Shown: positions 1 through 8,785, counted from the first letter of the stretch. The stretch: 39,494 nucleotides of DNA from Fidelibacterota bacterium (GCA_016782645.1 JADHYC010000018.1:1-39494); one strand, 5' to 3'. Made by a program: numbers and translations. The notes: generated by a model not told the origin, from the sequence alone.

Positions 1-1347
1 AATTGATAATACAAGACCGCAAACGAGCCAGAAAGGTTCCATGATTCTAATAATAATAAATGTGTTAGCACCAATACTGTGAGTTATCATTGCGATAGTA
101 GCAATAAAGAAACCGAGAGCAAGGGCTTTAAAAAAAAGAATTTGAGCATTTTTGTAAATACTCCATATTGATTTTATTAAAGAGTATAAAAGATATATGA
201 ATGCTCCCAGACCTATAAAACCCGTTTCAATTAAAACACGTATAAATTGAGCATCTAAAAATTGCCAACCGGTTACTCCAAAACCAAGGAAAGGGTGTTG
301 AGGAAGTTCTTTAAATGCTCTTTTCCAGCTTCTAACACGTTCTGAAGAAGAAGTGTCTAAGGTTATTCCTCCAATTTCTTCTTGCAGAGTTCGAGCATAG
401 CCTTTTTGTTCAGTAAAAGTATATTTAATTCTATCTGTTACTGTTCCCGGCAGGACTAAAGGAGAAATGATAATTAGAAAAATTACAAAACCTATAATAA
501 TATATCTTCGTTTGCTAAAAATGATATAACTTATGATAACTGGAATTCCTGATACCCATGATGTTCGTGAGTTTGTTAAAAGAAAAGGTAAGATAGATAA
601 CATAGTGATTCCGAACAGAGCTCTTCTAATAGATTTTTTTGGTAGTGTACCCGGTATAAATAAAAGACCTATATTTATTGAAACAATGAGCATTAAATAA
701 CCGCCTAATGTATTTGGTTCTCCCCCACTGCCTTCAAAAGGAGCAGTTAGTCGTCTTCCTGTTGGAATTTGTGCAATAGATATTAGCACTACTATCATAA
801 AGGTAATTAATAAGGCTATGACAAAGTTGTCAATCTGTTTTTTTGTCCTGACATGATTCACAACCATAAAGTATATAAAGAAAAACTGAATATATTTCAC
901 AACGAAAAAGAAGCCTGTTAAGATACTAACTCTGCCAGCCATCATTCCAAATCCTGTTGAGAGAAAACAAATGAATATGTAAAATGATATAGGCTTATTT
1001 AAAGGAGTTTTTTTAAAGATACCTAACTCTTTATAAAGTGCTGTTTTTGCAAGCCATGTAAATACAATAATTGCCAGGATTATATCATCAATACGTACTG
1101 TGACACCTTCGCCAGTAGTAGTTCGACTTCCGAATTCCGGTGACAATAACATGGAAAATATTAGAGTATAAATAGCAAAGTCGGTGTTAATAAATGTTGC
1201 AATTAATACACCAACACCTAATACTGCAACGAGGGCGTATGCAGGAGCCATTCTAATAAGAATGAAAGCAATAACAATTGAAAGTGGGATAGTTATTAAA
1301 ACTGCAATTCTATTTGTTCTATTCTCTAATAGACCGTCTCGTGCCAT
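1..1347 (-). CDS. O-antigen ligase/polymerase-like membrane protein (Wzy_C), 3' end missing
   Basis: Open from an ATG at 1347 through the left edge (449 codons visible, no stop). The translation is almost entirely hydrophobic helices. Near the visible end it has the layout typical of the Wzy_C/O-antigen ligase family: a periplasmic loop with a charged stretch (SERVRSWKRAFKELP), then QHPFLGFGVTGWQ, then a helix starting RVLIETGFIGLG. In this family the HP..G.G segment and the following E-x-G-x-x-G helix belong to the region that handles undecaprenyl-linked glycan. Likely role: polymerisation or ligation of a surface polysaccharide at the inner membrane. It starts 8 bases after the stop of the small membrane protein upstream, so the two are probably cotranscribed with the Wzc/Wza genes. 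Whether it is polymerase or ligase cannot be decided from sequence alone. Confidence 0.8.
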   Translation of the reverse strand, partial: MARDGLLENRTNRIAVLITIPLSIVIAFILIRMAPAYALVAVLGVGVLIATFINTDFAIYTLIFSMLLSPEFGSRTTTGEGVTVRIDDIILAIIVFTWLAKTALYKELGIFKKTPLNKPISFYIFICFLSTGFGMMAGRVSILTGFFFVVKYIQFFFIYFMVVNHVRTKKQIDNFVIALLITFMIVVLISIAQIPTGRRLTAPFEGSGGEPNTLGGYLMLIVSINIGLLFIPGTLPKKSIRRALFGITMLSILPFLLTNSRTSWVSGIPVIISYIIFSKRRYIIIGFVIFLIIISPLVLPGTVTDRIKYTFTEQKGYARTLQEEIGGITLDTSSSERVRSWKRAFKELPQHPFLGFGVTGWQFLDAQFIRVLIETGFIGLGAFIYLLYSLIKSIWSIYKNAQILFFKALALGFFIATIAMITHSIGANTFIIIRIMEPFWLVCGLVLSI

Positions 1348-1355
1348 AAAGGATT

Positions 1356-1745
1356 CTATTGATATTTCTCTAATTCTTTAAATTTTTTATATTTTTTTTC
1401 AAGTTCTTTTAGTTTATCAGGATTTGTATTTTCTAATATCTCTTTATAACTCTCTTCCCGATTTTTATTGTTTTTCTCTCTATATCTTTTTTCATATAAT
1501 TTTCTGATATCCGTTTCTTGTCTGACAGCTGAACCCCTAATTAAATCTGTGCTATTAATCATTTCTCTCGCAATGTTACGAGCAATCTTACGGTATAGTT
1601 TAGGAATCCCTGTGATTGCTAAACTGATACCAAGAGCGGTAGCAATAATGATAGGAGCAGCTATCAGGAGTACTTTTCTCTCGGCTCTTTTTTTTCTTCG
1701 ATGGGCTCTTTTTTTTCTATGAGTGATATGATGTTTATTTGCCAT
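1356..1745 (-). CDS. Small basic single-pass membrane protein, function unknown
   Basis: 129 residues. The first 25 are extremely basic (HRKKRAHRRKKRAERK). One transmembrane helix follows at about 26-46 (LLIAAPIIIATALGISLAI), then a charged, Lys/Glu-rich, probably coiled-coil tail to the end. The positive-inside rule puts the N-terminus in the cytoplasm and the coiled coil outside. I recognise no family. It sits between the Wzc-type kinase (85 bases upstream) and the polymerase-like gene (8 bases downstream), which suggests an accessory role in polysaccharide assembly, but that is inference from position. The smooth overlap-free packing and plausible membrane topology argue that it is a real gene. 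Confidence 0.65.
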   Translation of the reverse strand: MANKHHITHRKKRAHRRKKRAERKVLLIAAPIIIATALGISLAITGIPKLYRKIARNIAREMINSTDLIRGSAVRQETDIRKLYEKRYREKNNKNREESYKEILENTNPDKLKELEKKYKKFKELEKYQ

Positions 1746-1830
1746 AGAACAAAAGTTTTTTTATCCTTGTAAAGAAATTATTTTAATTTTTTATATATGT
1801 TGGATTTTATTAGCATTTTTATATAATATA

Positions 1831-4800
1831 TCATCGAAGTATTACGTTCTTTGAGATTAATTCCGGTTTTGTCTGTTTGAACAAGTGAGCAGATTCCTCT
1901 GAATTAAAACCCCCTATTAGGAGAAAATGTTCAGTTACATTATTGGTTATAAAATTAGATGGCTGTAAGTAAGCAAATTCCTTCATATTTGGAAACTCTT
2001 TTAGATAAACAAGCGCTGCTTCCTCTGTTGGAAATTTTCCTAAAGATATTGCGAAAGGGAATTTTATTAGTTTGAATTGTCCATTAAATCCTAAAAATAA
2101 AAGTTCATTTGATTTTTTCCTTGCTTTGGAGGAGGATTGGAAATTTCCATAGCATATTAGATATATTTTTTGTTCCGGATCAGAAAAATCAACGGTAGCA
2201 AACGCTGGAAGTCCTCTCTCTCTTAGATTTTCAACTTCTTGTTTTGCAGACGTAAAATTGGGTATTCTTTTTAATAGAAGAGAATAGGGTTGCGATGCTC
2301 CAATGATGTTGGAAGAAGTGGAAGGTGATTCTTCCAGGTATACGGGACTGAATTCCTGATCCCTTGTTTTTGTCATTGTTATGTATTGTTTTGGTTGAGG
2401 TTCAGTTTTTATGGGCTGTGAAGGCAATTCTTCTTTAAATTCAGGTGGTGTAATTGTCGACTTCGAAATTGCTGCTGGGGGAATTATAAAGGCATCTGAA
2501 CTGGGTTTGATACCATATTGACCAGCAATTTTTTTCAGCTCAGAAGGAACTGCTTTTGGAATATCATAAACGCTGGACTTTTCCTCTAACGGAATTTGGG
2601 ATGTGTCTTTTTTAGTCATTATCTGTTGTATATCTTCTTGAGATGTGGTTTGACTTTCCACATAGGACGTCTTTTCGTGTTTGGAAGACATAAAAATATT
2701 AGATAATAAACAACCTCCGCCGAATAAAAGGGCGATGGCACCAAATAATGCTAGAACCCTTAGTTTGCGAATACGTTGATAGAAGCTTGCTACTATCCCT
2801 TCTTTTTTATATAGAAAAAATGACTTGAGGAAAGATATGACTTTATTTTTTTCTTCTTCTTGAGATTCTCCATATGAATAACGGTAATCATAACTGTATT
2901 TATAGTCAGCATAGTCAGCGCTTATATCAGCTTTCATTCCATTGATAACTACTCCTAATATATCTGATTTAAGTATTTCAATCTGATTCTTAGATCGCCT
3001 AAGTGTACCTCTTGATACCTTTCCTTGGTAATATGTAAGAATCACAGTATCTACTTTAGAGCCAAGGATAGTAGAATCAGTTGCTTGTATTATAGGAGCA
3101 GAATCGAGTATAATCAGGTCATATCTTTCTTTGATTTCATCTAATAAATCATCCATTAATTTGGATGCTATTATTTCGGATGGATTGCGTTCAATTCTTC
3201 CACAGGTGAGGATATTTAGATATTCAATTCCGGGGATCTTATCACTTCTGAATAGATCTAAAGCCATTGTTCCCAACATTAAGTCGGTCATATTTCTTAT
3301 TACCGACTCCAAGTTTTGTTTGCGAAGAATGATATCTGTTAAACCTGGTTCGCGATCTATTCCAAAGAGTTTGGAAATCCTGGGCTTTCTAAGATCGGAT
3401 TCAAGCAGAAGGGTATTGAGACCAATCTGTGCCATTGAAACGGCTAAATTAACTGCAATTGATGTCTTGCCTTCGCCAGCAACAGAAGAGGTAATCATTA
3501 CGGTTTTATAACCTTTATCAAGTAATGCGAAGTGGGTGTTAGTTCGTAATGCTCGGAAACTTTCTGCCATCGTGGATTTTGGATCATAGTGAGACACAAG
3601 CCTGGCTTGCATCTGGAGAATTTCATCAGAGACCGGGGTTGTTATTTTTTCTTCAAGTTTTGATTTAATGTCCTCGGTACTTACAAAGGGTATTATTCCC
3701 AGAACAGTTGTATCAAGAGTTTTTTCGATATCATCTATTGTGGTGAATGTTGTATCTAAGGTTTCTGCAATAAAAGCAAGTACAATTCCCAGAATCAGGC
3801 CTATAATTGCTCCCACTGCAGTAGTTGGACCTATCATTGTGGGATTAATCGGGTGAGTAGGTAAAAATGCCGGACGTATAATAAATACTTCATGAACTTG
3901 TTCCGATTGTTTTATCAATGCTTCCTGGTGTCGGAGTTTTGATTCCTGGTAGAGTCTGGTGTTTATACCAAGTTCGCGTTCCAAATTATCTAAAGTTAAT
4001 CCTTGAAGTGGTAAAGCCTTATATTCCTTATCGAATTTTTCCCACTTTTCCTGAGCCGCAATTTCAGCGTGGATGAATGTTTCGCGAAAAGCCTTAAGCT
4101 CAGCGATAAACCTCTTTTCTTTATTCCTAATTTGGATTTTTATATCTTTAATGATTGGGTGTTCTGGAGTATAGTATTGTGAGTAATTATTTAGTCTGCT
4201 TCGTAGTTGGTTCATTTGAGTTTGTATACCGTCAAGGACAGGATTTGGTTGATTTAATAGAAGTTTAAAAGAAGAAAAATAGATATAATCAGGATTTTGT
4301 TCAATTTCGAATAATATATTTTCAATTTGAGTAATATCTGATCGAATCTTTTCTAATTTAGTTTCAGCTTCTCCAAGTTTAGCAGTTAAACGAACGGCTG
4401 ATCCACTTAATGTTACAAACTTGTGCTGTTCTCTATAGTTACGTACTTTTTTTTCAGATTCTCTAAGTGCTTTTTCTGCCTTCGTTAATTGTTCTTTAAC
4501 AGTTTTAAGTGCTTTATTTGTTTGGGAATTTTTTTCTTTATAGTCCTCAATTGTATATACTTTAGCTAAAGCGTTTGCTAAATTACATGATTCTTTAGAG
4601 TCATAACTGGTTATCATTATGTTGATTATGTTAGTGTAGCCTTCTTGCTCAGTTTTTACTTTGGTTTTCAGCTCGGATACTATTTTGAAATATTTTTGAT
4701 TAGTTCTGATTTCTTCAGAAGAAACACTGGAATCAATAAGCCCCAATACTTGAGCTGCTTTTTCTATCATAGGGTAACTTTTAATTATTTCAGCGCGGGT

Positions 4801-5031
4801 AGCTAACTCATCACCGCTCCCCCAACTTACACTTTGGACGTAAAGACCGGAAAGAGAAGAAGATTTTTCGATTTTTAAACTTGTAGTAGCTCGATAGAGA
4901 GGAACGGGCTTATTCATAATCGCAAAAAAGAAGCTAAAGGCTCCTAGCATAATCACCGTTACGATGACTATCACCTTTTTCTTCTTTACTATTCGCCAAT
5001 AATCTCTGAGGTTTAATTCATATTGTGGCAT
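1831..5031 (-). CDS. Wzc-type polysaccharide co-polymerase/tyrosine kinase with C-terminal periplasmic SPOR-like repeats
   Basis: 1066 residues. Order: N-terminal transmembrane helix (about 20-38), periplasmic Wzz-type chain-length domain with long coiled coils (about 165-390), second helix (about 405-425, GAIIGLILGIVLAFIAE), and a cytoplasmic bacterial tyrosine (BY) kinase. Walker A is GEGKTS at 519-524. Walker A' is LLLESDLRKP (the usual first Asp is Glu). Walker B is LIILDSAP with Asp at 643. A tyrosine cluster (DYADYKYSYDYRYSYG, about 703-719) is the expected autophosphorylation tail. Unlike classical Wzc, the chain continues through a third helix (about 757-779), a linker rich in Pro, Ser and Thr, and two SPOR-like units (about 916-985 and 992-1062). 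Family knowledge: these kinases control chain length and export with Wza. The wza-like gene lies 24 bases upstream. SD-like AGGAT precedes the ATG. Confidence 0.9.
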   Translation of the reverse strand: MPQYELNLRDYWRIVKKKKVIVIVTVIMLGAFSFFFAIMNKPVPLYRATTSLKIEKSSSLSGLYVQSVSWGSGDELATRAEIIKSYPMIEKAAQVLGLIDSSVSSEEIRTNQKYFKIVSELKTKVKTEQEGYTNIINIMITSYDSKESCNLANALAKVYTIEDYKEKNSQTNKALKTVKEQLTKAEKALRESEKKVRNYREQHKFVTLSGSAVRLTAKLGEAETKLEKIRSDITQIENILFEIEQNPDYIYFSSFKLLLNQPNPVLDGIQTQMNQLRSRLNNYSQYYTPEHPIIKDIKIQIRNKEKRFIAELKAFRETFIHAEIAAQEKWEKFDKEYKALPLQGLTLDNLERELGINTRLYQESKLRHQEALIKQSEQVHEVFIIRPAFLPTHPINPTMIGPTTAVGAIIGLILGIVLAFIAETLDTTFTTIDDIEKTLDTTVLGIIPFVSTEDIKSKLEEKITTPVSDEILQMQARLVSHYDPKSTMAESFRALRTNTHFALLDKGYKTVMITSSVAGEGKTSIAVNLAVSMAQIGLNTLLLESDLRKPRISKLFGIDREPGLTDIILRKQNLESVIRNMTDLMLGTMALDLFRSDKIPGIEYLNILTCGRIERNPSEIIASKLMDDLLDEIKERYDLIILDSAPIIQATDSTILGSKVDTVILTYYQGKVSRGTLRRSKNQIEILKSDILGVVINGMKADISADYADYKYSYDYRYSYGESQEEEKNKVISFLKSFFLYKKEGIVASFYQRIRKLRVLALFGAIALLFGGGCLLSNIFMSSKHEKTSYVESQTTSQEDIQQIMTKKDTSQIPLEEKSSVYDIPKAVPSELKKIAGQYGIKPSSDAFIIPPAAISKSTITPPEFKEELPSQPIKTEPQPKQYITMTKTRDQEFSPVYLEESPSTSSNIIGASQPYSLLLKRIPNFTSAKQEVENLRERGLPAFATVDFSDPEQKIYLICYGNFQSSSKARKKSNELLFLGFNGQFKLIKFPFAISLGKFPTEEAALVYLKEFPNMKEFAYLQPSNFITNNVTEHFLLIGGFNSEESAHLFKQTKPELISKNVILR

Positions 5032-5055
5032 TACTTATCCTGATTTTTGGATCTA

Positions 5056-6312
5056 TCATTTAAATGTCATATAGATCATAATAATAGAAGTAATTAAGGT
5101 CATTGGAGTAGTTAAAGGTTGGATCTTATATACCAGACGGTATATAAATCCGCGATTTTTATTTTGGACTATTATACGATCTCCGTCTTCAAGATATATA
5201 TTTTTTTTATCAACTCTATTAAAAAGATATTTTTCCATATTAAAAACTACAGTTTTGCCTTCTCTACGTGTAATGATGATCTTTTTTAAATCAGCGTCTG
5301 GGGTAAAGCCGCCGATTGTAGCTAAAAATTCTGCTAATCTTATATTTCCTTCAATTGGATATATCCCCCCTCTTTTCACCTCTCCAAATGCGAAAACACT
5401 TCTGGAACTTAATTTAATTACATCGATTGTTATAAAAGGTTCCCTAAAATATCTTTTTGCCATTTTTATAAGTATATCCTGAGATTTTACAACTGTTACA
5501 CCTCCAAGATGAACTAGTCCGAAAAGCCTGTGGAAAATATTTCCTTCTCGATCGATTATGTAGGTTTCTGGTTGTGCCGGCTTGGTTTCCATTAGTGAAA
5601 GTTCATTTATTGTTATTTCAATGACGTTTCCGTATTGAAGTATGTAATTTTCTGATAATTTACTGTATTTTTCAAGGGTAGAAATACGAGGAACAATAAC
5701 TTTATCTCCATCCTCAAGAATGATATTATTTGCGGGATCATTCGTATAAAGATATCGTTCCATATTAAAAGTTGTTGTTAAACCATTCCGTTTAGATATA
5801 GCAATTTTGGAAATATCAGCATCGGGTGTTGTACCACCATTTTGTATTATTAATTCAGCCACGGTTGTATTTGATTTAATGGATATTATCCCAATACGGG
5901 GGACTTCACCATATAAAAGTACTTTATTTAGAGTTTTTTCTATAATACTGATAGCTGCAGTGGGTTTATTGAAATATTTTGATAACTTTTTAGTTAACAG
6001 GTCTTCAGATTCGCTGATTGACAATCCTTCCAGATTTATGACCCCAAGTAACTCATGGAAAATTGTCCCATCTGGTCGTATGGTGAATAAATCAGTTCTT
6101 TCAACTGGAATTCCTTGTCGCCCCACATCCATATATGTAATATTAATTTTATCACCGGGACCGAGAAGAACGTTTTCATAGGAAAGTTTTGAATCATCAC
6201 TTGTTTGAACATCCTGGGAATTTGCCTGAGTTAGAAACAGAAAAATACAGATAATGTTAAAATATTTTATTAATTTGTATTTGGAAATGTTTTTAAAAGA
6301 ATAAACGTCCAT
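5056..6312 (-). CDS. Wza-type polysaccharide export protein with duplicated export/SLBB unit
   Basis: 418 residues. Signal peptide at about 14-32 (IICIFLFLTQANSQ) with no lipobox cysteine, so signal peptidase I processing is expected, whereas E. coli Wza is a lipoprotein. Two copies of the same unit follow (about 48-210 and 223-390). Each has a Poly_export start (DKINITYMDVG; NVIEITINELS), a GTIFHELLG/GNIFHRLFG strand, a YGEV/FGEV SLBB strand, a GG.TPDAD segment, FNMERYL/FNMEKYL and LEDGDKVIV/LEDGDRIIV. A hydrophobic helix closes the protein (about 399-415), as in outer-membrane-spanning Wza. Role: outer-membrane export channel partnering the kinase 24 bases downstream. The internal duplication inside one short chain is plainly visible and somewhat unusual. 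Confidence 0.88.
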   Translation of the reverse strand: MDVYSFKNISKYKLIKYFNIICIFLFLTQANSQDVQTSDDSKLSYENVLLGPGDKINITYMDVGRQGIPVERTDLFTIRPDGTIFHELLGVINLEGLSISESEDLLTKKLSKYFNKPTAAISIIEKTLNKVLLYGEVPRIGIISIKSNTTVAELIIQNGGTTPDADISKIAISKRNGLTTTFNMERYLYTNDPANNIILEDGDKVIVPRISTLEKYSKLSENYILQYGNVIEITINELSLMETKPAQPETYIIDREGNIFHRLFGLVHLGGVTVVKSQDILIKMAKRYFREPFITIDVIKLSSRSVFAFGEVKRGGIYPIEGNIRLAEFLATIGGFTPDADLKKIIITRREGKTVVFNMEKYLFNRVDKKNIYLEDGDRIIVQNKNRGFIYRLVYKIQPLTTPMTLITSIIMIYMTFK

Positions 6313-6386
6313 TTTTTCTCAGTCCCGTTTTACGAAATTTAATGATTAAATACTATTTTTGATACCTATACTTTATAGGATGATAT

Positions 6387-6764
6387 TTATGTTCTTTCTT
6401 TATATCGTGAAACAACCTTTGAGAGTACACTGGTAGATAGGTAGTTTAAATCTATCGGTTTACAAATATAGTCTGCTGCTCCATTTTTTAAGGCTTCTAA
6501 TGCAATTTCTTTATCTGAGAGACCGGTTATCATAATGACTTCTGTATTGGGATGTTCCTGTTTTATTTCTTTAAGAAAGATTACACCATCCCCGTCCGGA
6601 AGTTTTATATCTAAAAGTATAATACCAGGTTTGAATTCACTTATTTTTTCCGAGGCTTCCTTTAGGGTGTACGCTTTTCCAGTGTTATACCCCTTTTGAA
6701 TTAGAAAATCTTCAAGAAGCTCAACAATATCTTGTTCATCATCAACAATTAATATTTTTTCCAT
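6387..6764 (-). CDS. Single-domain response regulator (CheY-like receiver)
   Basis: 125 residues, only a receiver domain. The acidic pair is Asp8-Asp9 (ILIVDDEQD), the phosphoacceptor is Asp52 (IILLDIKLPDGDG), the switch Thr is Thr80 (VIMITG) and the invariant Lys is Lys102 in CKPIDL. No output domain follows; the stop comes right after the last helix. It must act by protein contact or as a phosphorelay intermediate. No histidine kinase is in view. It has a good promoter of its own (6787-6815) and lies 74 bases upstream of the wza-like gene on the same strand, so readthrough into the polysaccharide genes is possible. Confidence 0.92.
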   Translation of the reverse strand: MEKILIVDDEQDIVELLEDFLIQKGYNTGKAYTLKEASEKISEFKPGIILLDIKLPDGDGVIFLKEIKQEHPNTEVIMITGLSDKEIALEALKNGAADYICKPIDLNYLSTSVLSKVVSRYKERT

Positions 6765-6786
6765 AGGTATTTATCTTTTTTCCTTC

Positions 6787-6815
6787 AATTTAAGTATTAA
6801 TCAATATTTTGTCAA
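6787..6815 (-). promoter_or_regulatory. Sigma-70-like promoter for the receiver-domain gene
   Basis: On the minus strand a perfect -35 TTGACA (6815-6810) is followed after 17 bases by TAAATT (6792-6787, 4 of 6 to TATAAT). It lies in the gap between the radical SAM gene and the receiver gene and would start transcription about 15-20 bases upstream of the ATG. Confidence 0.5.
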
Positions 6816-6834
6816 TTATTTATATCTTTTTTTA

Positions 6835-8001
6835 CTAATATCTAAAAAGTTCAGTGCAACCTTTAGAACAAATTGAGAAGTTCTTATTCTTCTTTATGTA
6901 ACTACGATATTTTCTGTATTTTGAGTTGTTCCATATAGCTGTAAACTTTTCCTTTCTAATGTTTCCAAGAGAATAGTTCATTGTGTGATACGGTCTTACT
7001 GAGCCATCTGGGAAAATGTAAGCAGTCATCCATAGACTTAAACATCTGTTTTTGTAGGAAGTTGCTTTAAATGGAAATTGGGAATACCACTGTTTCATTT
7101 CGCAGTCTCCCAGGTTTGGATAGAAAGTAACATCAGTTTTATATTTATTCTTATTAATCTGGTGTATTTTTTTTATTAGGTAGTCAATGTCTATTTCTGG
7201 TAATTTTTCTACAATAAATCCCAACCAGTCACTTGGAGTTTGAACAAATTGTTCTTTAAATGTATTTATAAAATTGCCAACTGTGTCTTTATTTAAAAAA
7301 AGTAGATGGTGAAATGTCAGTCCATCTGTATTAATATCTTCAGCGATTGAAATAATTTTGTCAATATATTTATAACTGATTTCACTTAAAGTGCTATTAA
7401 TATTGATCAGAGGTTTGTTTGTGTTATTTTTATATTTTAGGTCACTGAGAATATGAAATCCTTCAATTGACTTTTTAAATGTTCCGGGAACTCTTCTGAT
7501 TTTGTCATGAATTTCTTCGGGACCGTCTAAGGAAAAGATGATTTCATCCAATCCAATATCAACCATTTCTTGTGCCCATCGACTTATTAGTACACTGTTA
7601 CTGATGATGTTACATCTTAACCCGGCAGATTTGATACTTTCCACAACTTTTATCCAGTTGGGGTAGAGCATCGGTTCTCCACCGAAAAGAGTGATATTTG
7701 GTTTGAAGTGTTTAACATCATTAATTAGGGTTTCTATTTCTTTGAGAGAAAGCCTTATTTTAAGAATATCTTTGCCGTAATTTTTAAAAACACCTTCTTC
7801 TCCCCATTGTCCACACATATAACATCTCAAATTACAAGAATATGTTAGAAATAGTGAAATTGTCTCTGGCCAGTAACTTTTTCCGTTACTAAAATGATAT
7901 GATAGAGTTGATCTAAGCCGATGATTTAAATTGCTTAGAGCATAGGATGGTTGGGAAATTGATTTGCGAACAGCTCTTGCGATATTTTTTCTTGGTATCA
8001 T
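6835..8001 (-). CDS. Radical SAM protein with degenerate SPASM-like C-terminus
   Basis: 388 residues. The radical SAM core begins after about 45 basic residues: [4Fe-4S] motif CNLRCYMC (Cys56, Cys60, Cys63), GGEP at 107-110 (SAM binding), and SLDG later. The C-terminal part has the SPASM layout (a Cys, W..AYIFPDGSVRP, LGNI, IW, then a final Cys pair) with cysteines at 300, 320, 378 and 382. However, the position after the 'DGxVxP' strand, normally Cys, reads RPYHTM, so at most one auxiliary cluster seems possible. Relatives act on peptides, or on sugars and lipids, but no precursor peptide is visible nearby, so the substrate is unknown. It lies between the FHA/cNMP gene (22 bases upstream) and the receiver gene, probably cotranscribed with the former. 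Confidence 0.85.
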   Translation of the reverse strand: MIPRKNIARAVRKSISQPSYALSNLNHRLRSTLSYHFSNGKSYWPETISLFLTYSCNLRCYMCGQWGEEGVFKNYGKDILKIRLSLKEIETLINDVKHFKPNITLFGGEPMLYPNWIKVVESIKSAGLRCNIISNSVLISRWAQEMVDIGLDEIIFSLDGPEEIHDKIRRVPGTFKKSIEGFHILSDLKYKNNTNKPLININSTLSEISYKYIDKIISIAEDINTDGLTFHHLLFLNKDTVGNFINTFKEQFVQTPSDWLGFIVEKLPEIDIDYLIKKIHQINKNKYKTDVTFYPNLGDCEMKQWYSQFPFKATSYKNRCLSLWMTAYIFPDGSVRPYHTMNYSLGNIRKEKFTAIWNNSKYRKYRSYIKKNKNFSICSKGCTELFRY

Positions 8002-8023
8002 TTATTAAGTTGTATACGGTAAG

Positions 8024-8785
8024 CTAAACTATGATTTTAAATTTAAAAGGCGATGCTTCATCACCAAGGATGATAATATTATCTCCTTTTATTAAATTAG
8101 ATTTGAAGTTTGATATTTTACCACCAATGGGTTTATCATTCACAATTGTACCTATTCTACTACCACGGTCTAAAACATAAAAATTGTTCTTAATGTGATT
8201 TATTGATAAGTGGTTTCTTGATACATTGAAAGGAACTTCATCAGATAAAAAAAGATCATTATCAATAAAAATATCGTTATGACTATGGGTACTCTCTCGA
8301 CCAATTTTAAAAGGGAATTTTTTTATAGTAAGTACTTTATTTTTTAAAACAGAACGGCTTTTTTCCGTTAAACCTTCGATATTAACAGAAGCTACGAAAG
8401 TGTCATAACTAGCTTTAGCTGATTCTTCGAGTTGGTTTTCTAAACTAACTACTATCTCATTTGCCTGACGTAAACGTTCAAAAAGGGTTTTAAGGATTGG
8501 GATTACAAATTTAGCTTTATCTTCTAAAAGTGATAGAAAATCATCGCGCACAATTTCATCAACTATTACGCTGGTTTTTGCAATTACCGAAGCTGAGCGA
8601 GGTCTATCATCTATTAATCCTAATTCTCCGAAAATTTCTTCGGCTTCAAGAGTTGCTAAAACTATATCACGGTTTTTTGCCTTTTTAGTTACATCAACGG
8701 ATCCCGATTTTAAAATATATGCTGAACTTCCGAAAGAATTTTCCTTTATTATAACTTCACCGGGATTGAATCTCAACTCTCTCAT
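8024..8785 (-). CDS. Cyclic-nucleotide-binding domain fused to FHA domain
   Basis: 253 residues. Residues 1-110 are a CAP-like cNMP-binding domain; the phosphate-binding cassette is FGELGLIDDRPRSASV (52-67), with the Arg and Ser-Ala expected for a working cyclic nucleotide site. A helical linker (about 95-130) joins an FHA domain (about 150-250) with IGRES (161-165), SRNHLSI (189-195) and DRGSRIGT (206-213), the residues that bind phosphothreonine. There is no DNA-binding helix-turn-helix, so this is an adaptor rather than a CRP-type regulator. SD GAGG lies 5 bases before the ATG. The gene heads a group with the radical SAM and receiver genes, pointing to one signalling output, target unknown. 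Confidence 0.88.
   Translation of the reverse strand: MRELRFNPGEVIIKENSFGSSAYILKSGSVDVTKKAKNRDIVLATLEAEEIFGELGLIDDRPRSASVIAKTSVIVDEIVRDDFLSLLEDKAKFVIPILKTLFERLRQANEIVVSLENQLEESAKASYDTFVASVNIEGLTEKSRSVLKNKVLTIKKFPFKIGRESTHSHNDIFIDNDLFLSDEVPFNVSRNHLSINHIKNNFYVLDRGSRIGTIVNDKPIGGKISNFKSNLIKGDNIIILGDEASPFKFKIIV

Noticed and set aside
3131..3511. A 126-codon plus-strand frame inside the Wzc-type gene
   Set aside because: It mirrors the kinase domain on the other strand; the minus-strand protein has clear motifs, so this is a shadow.
6361..6380. CCTATA-CTT-TATAGG hairpin between the receiver gene and the wza-like gene
   Set aside because: Short, AT-rich stem with no T run; likely chance in this composition, so not called a terminator.
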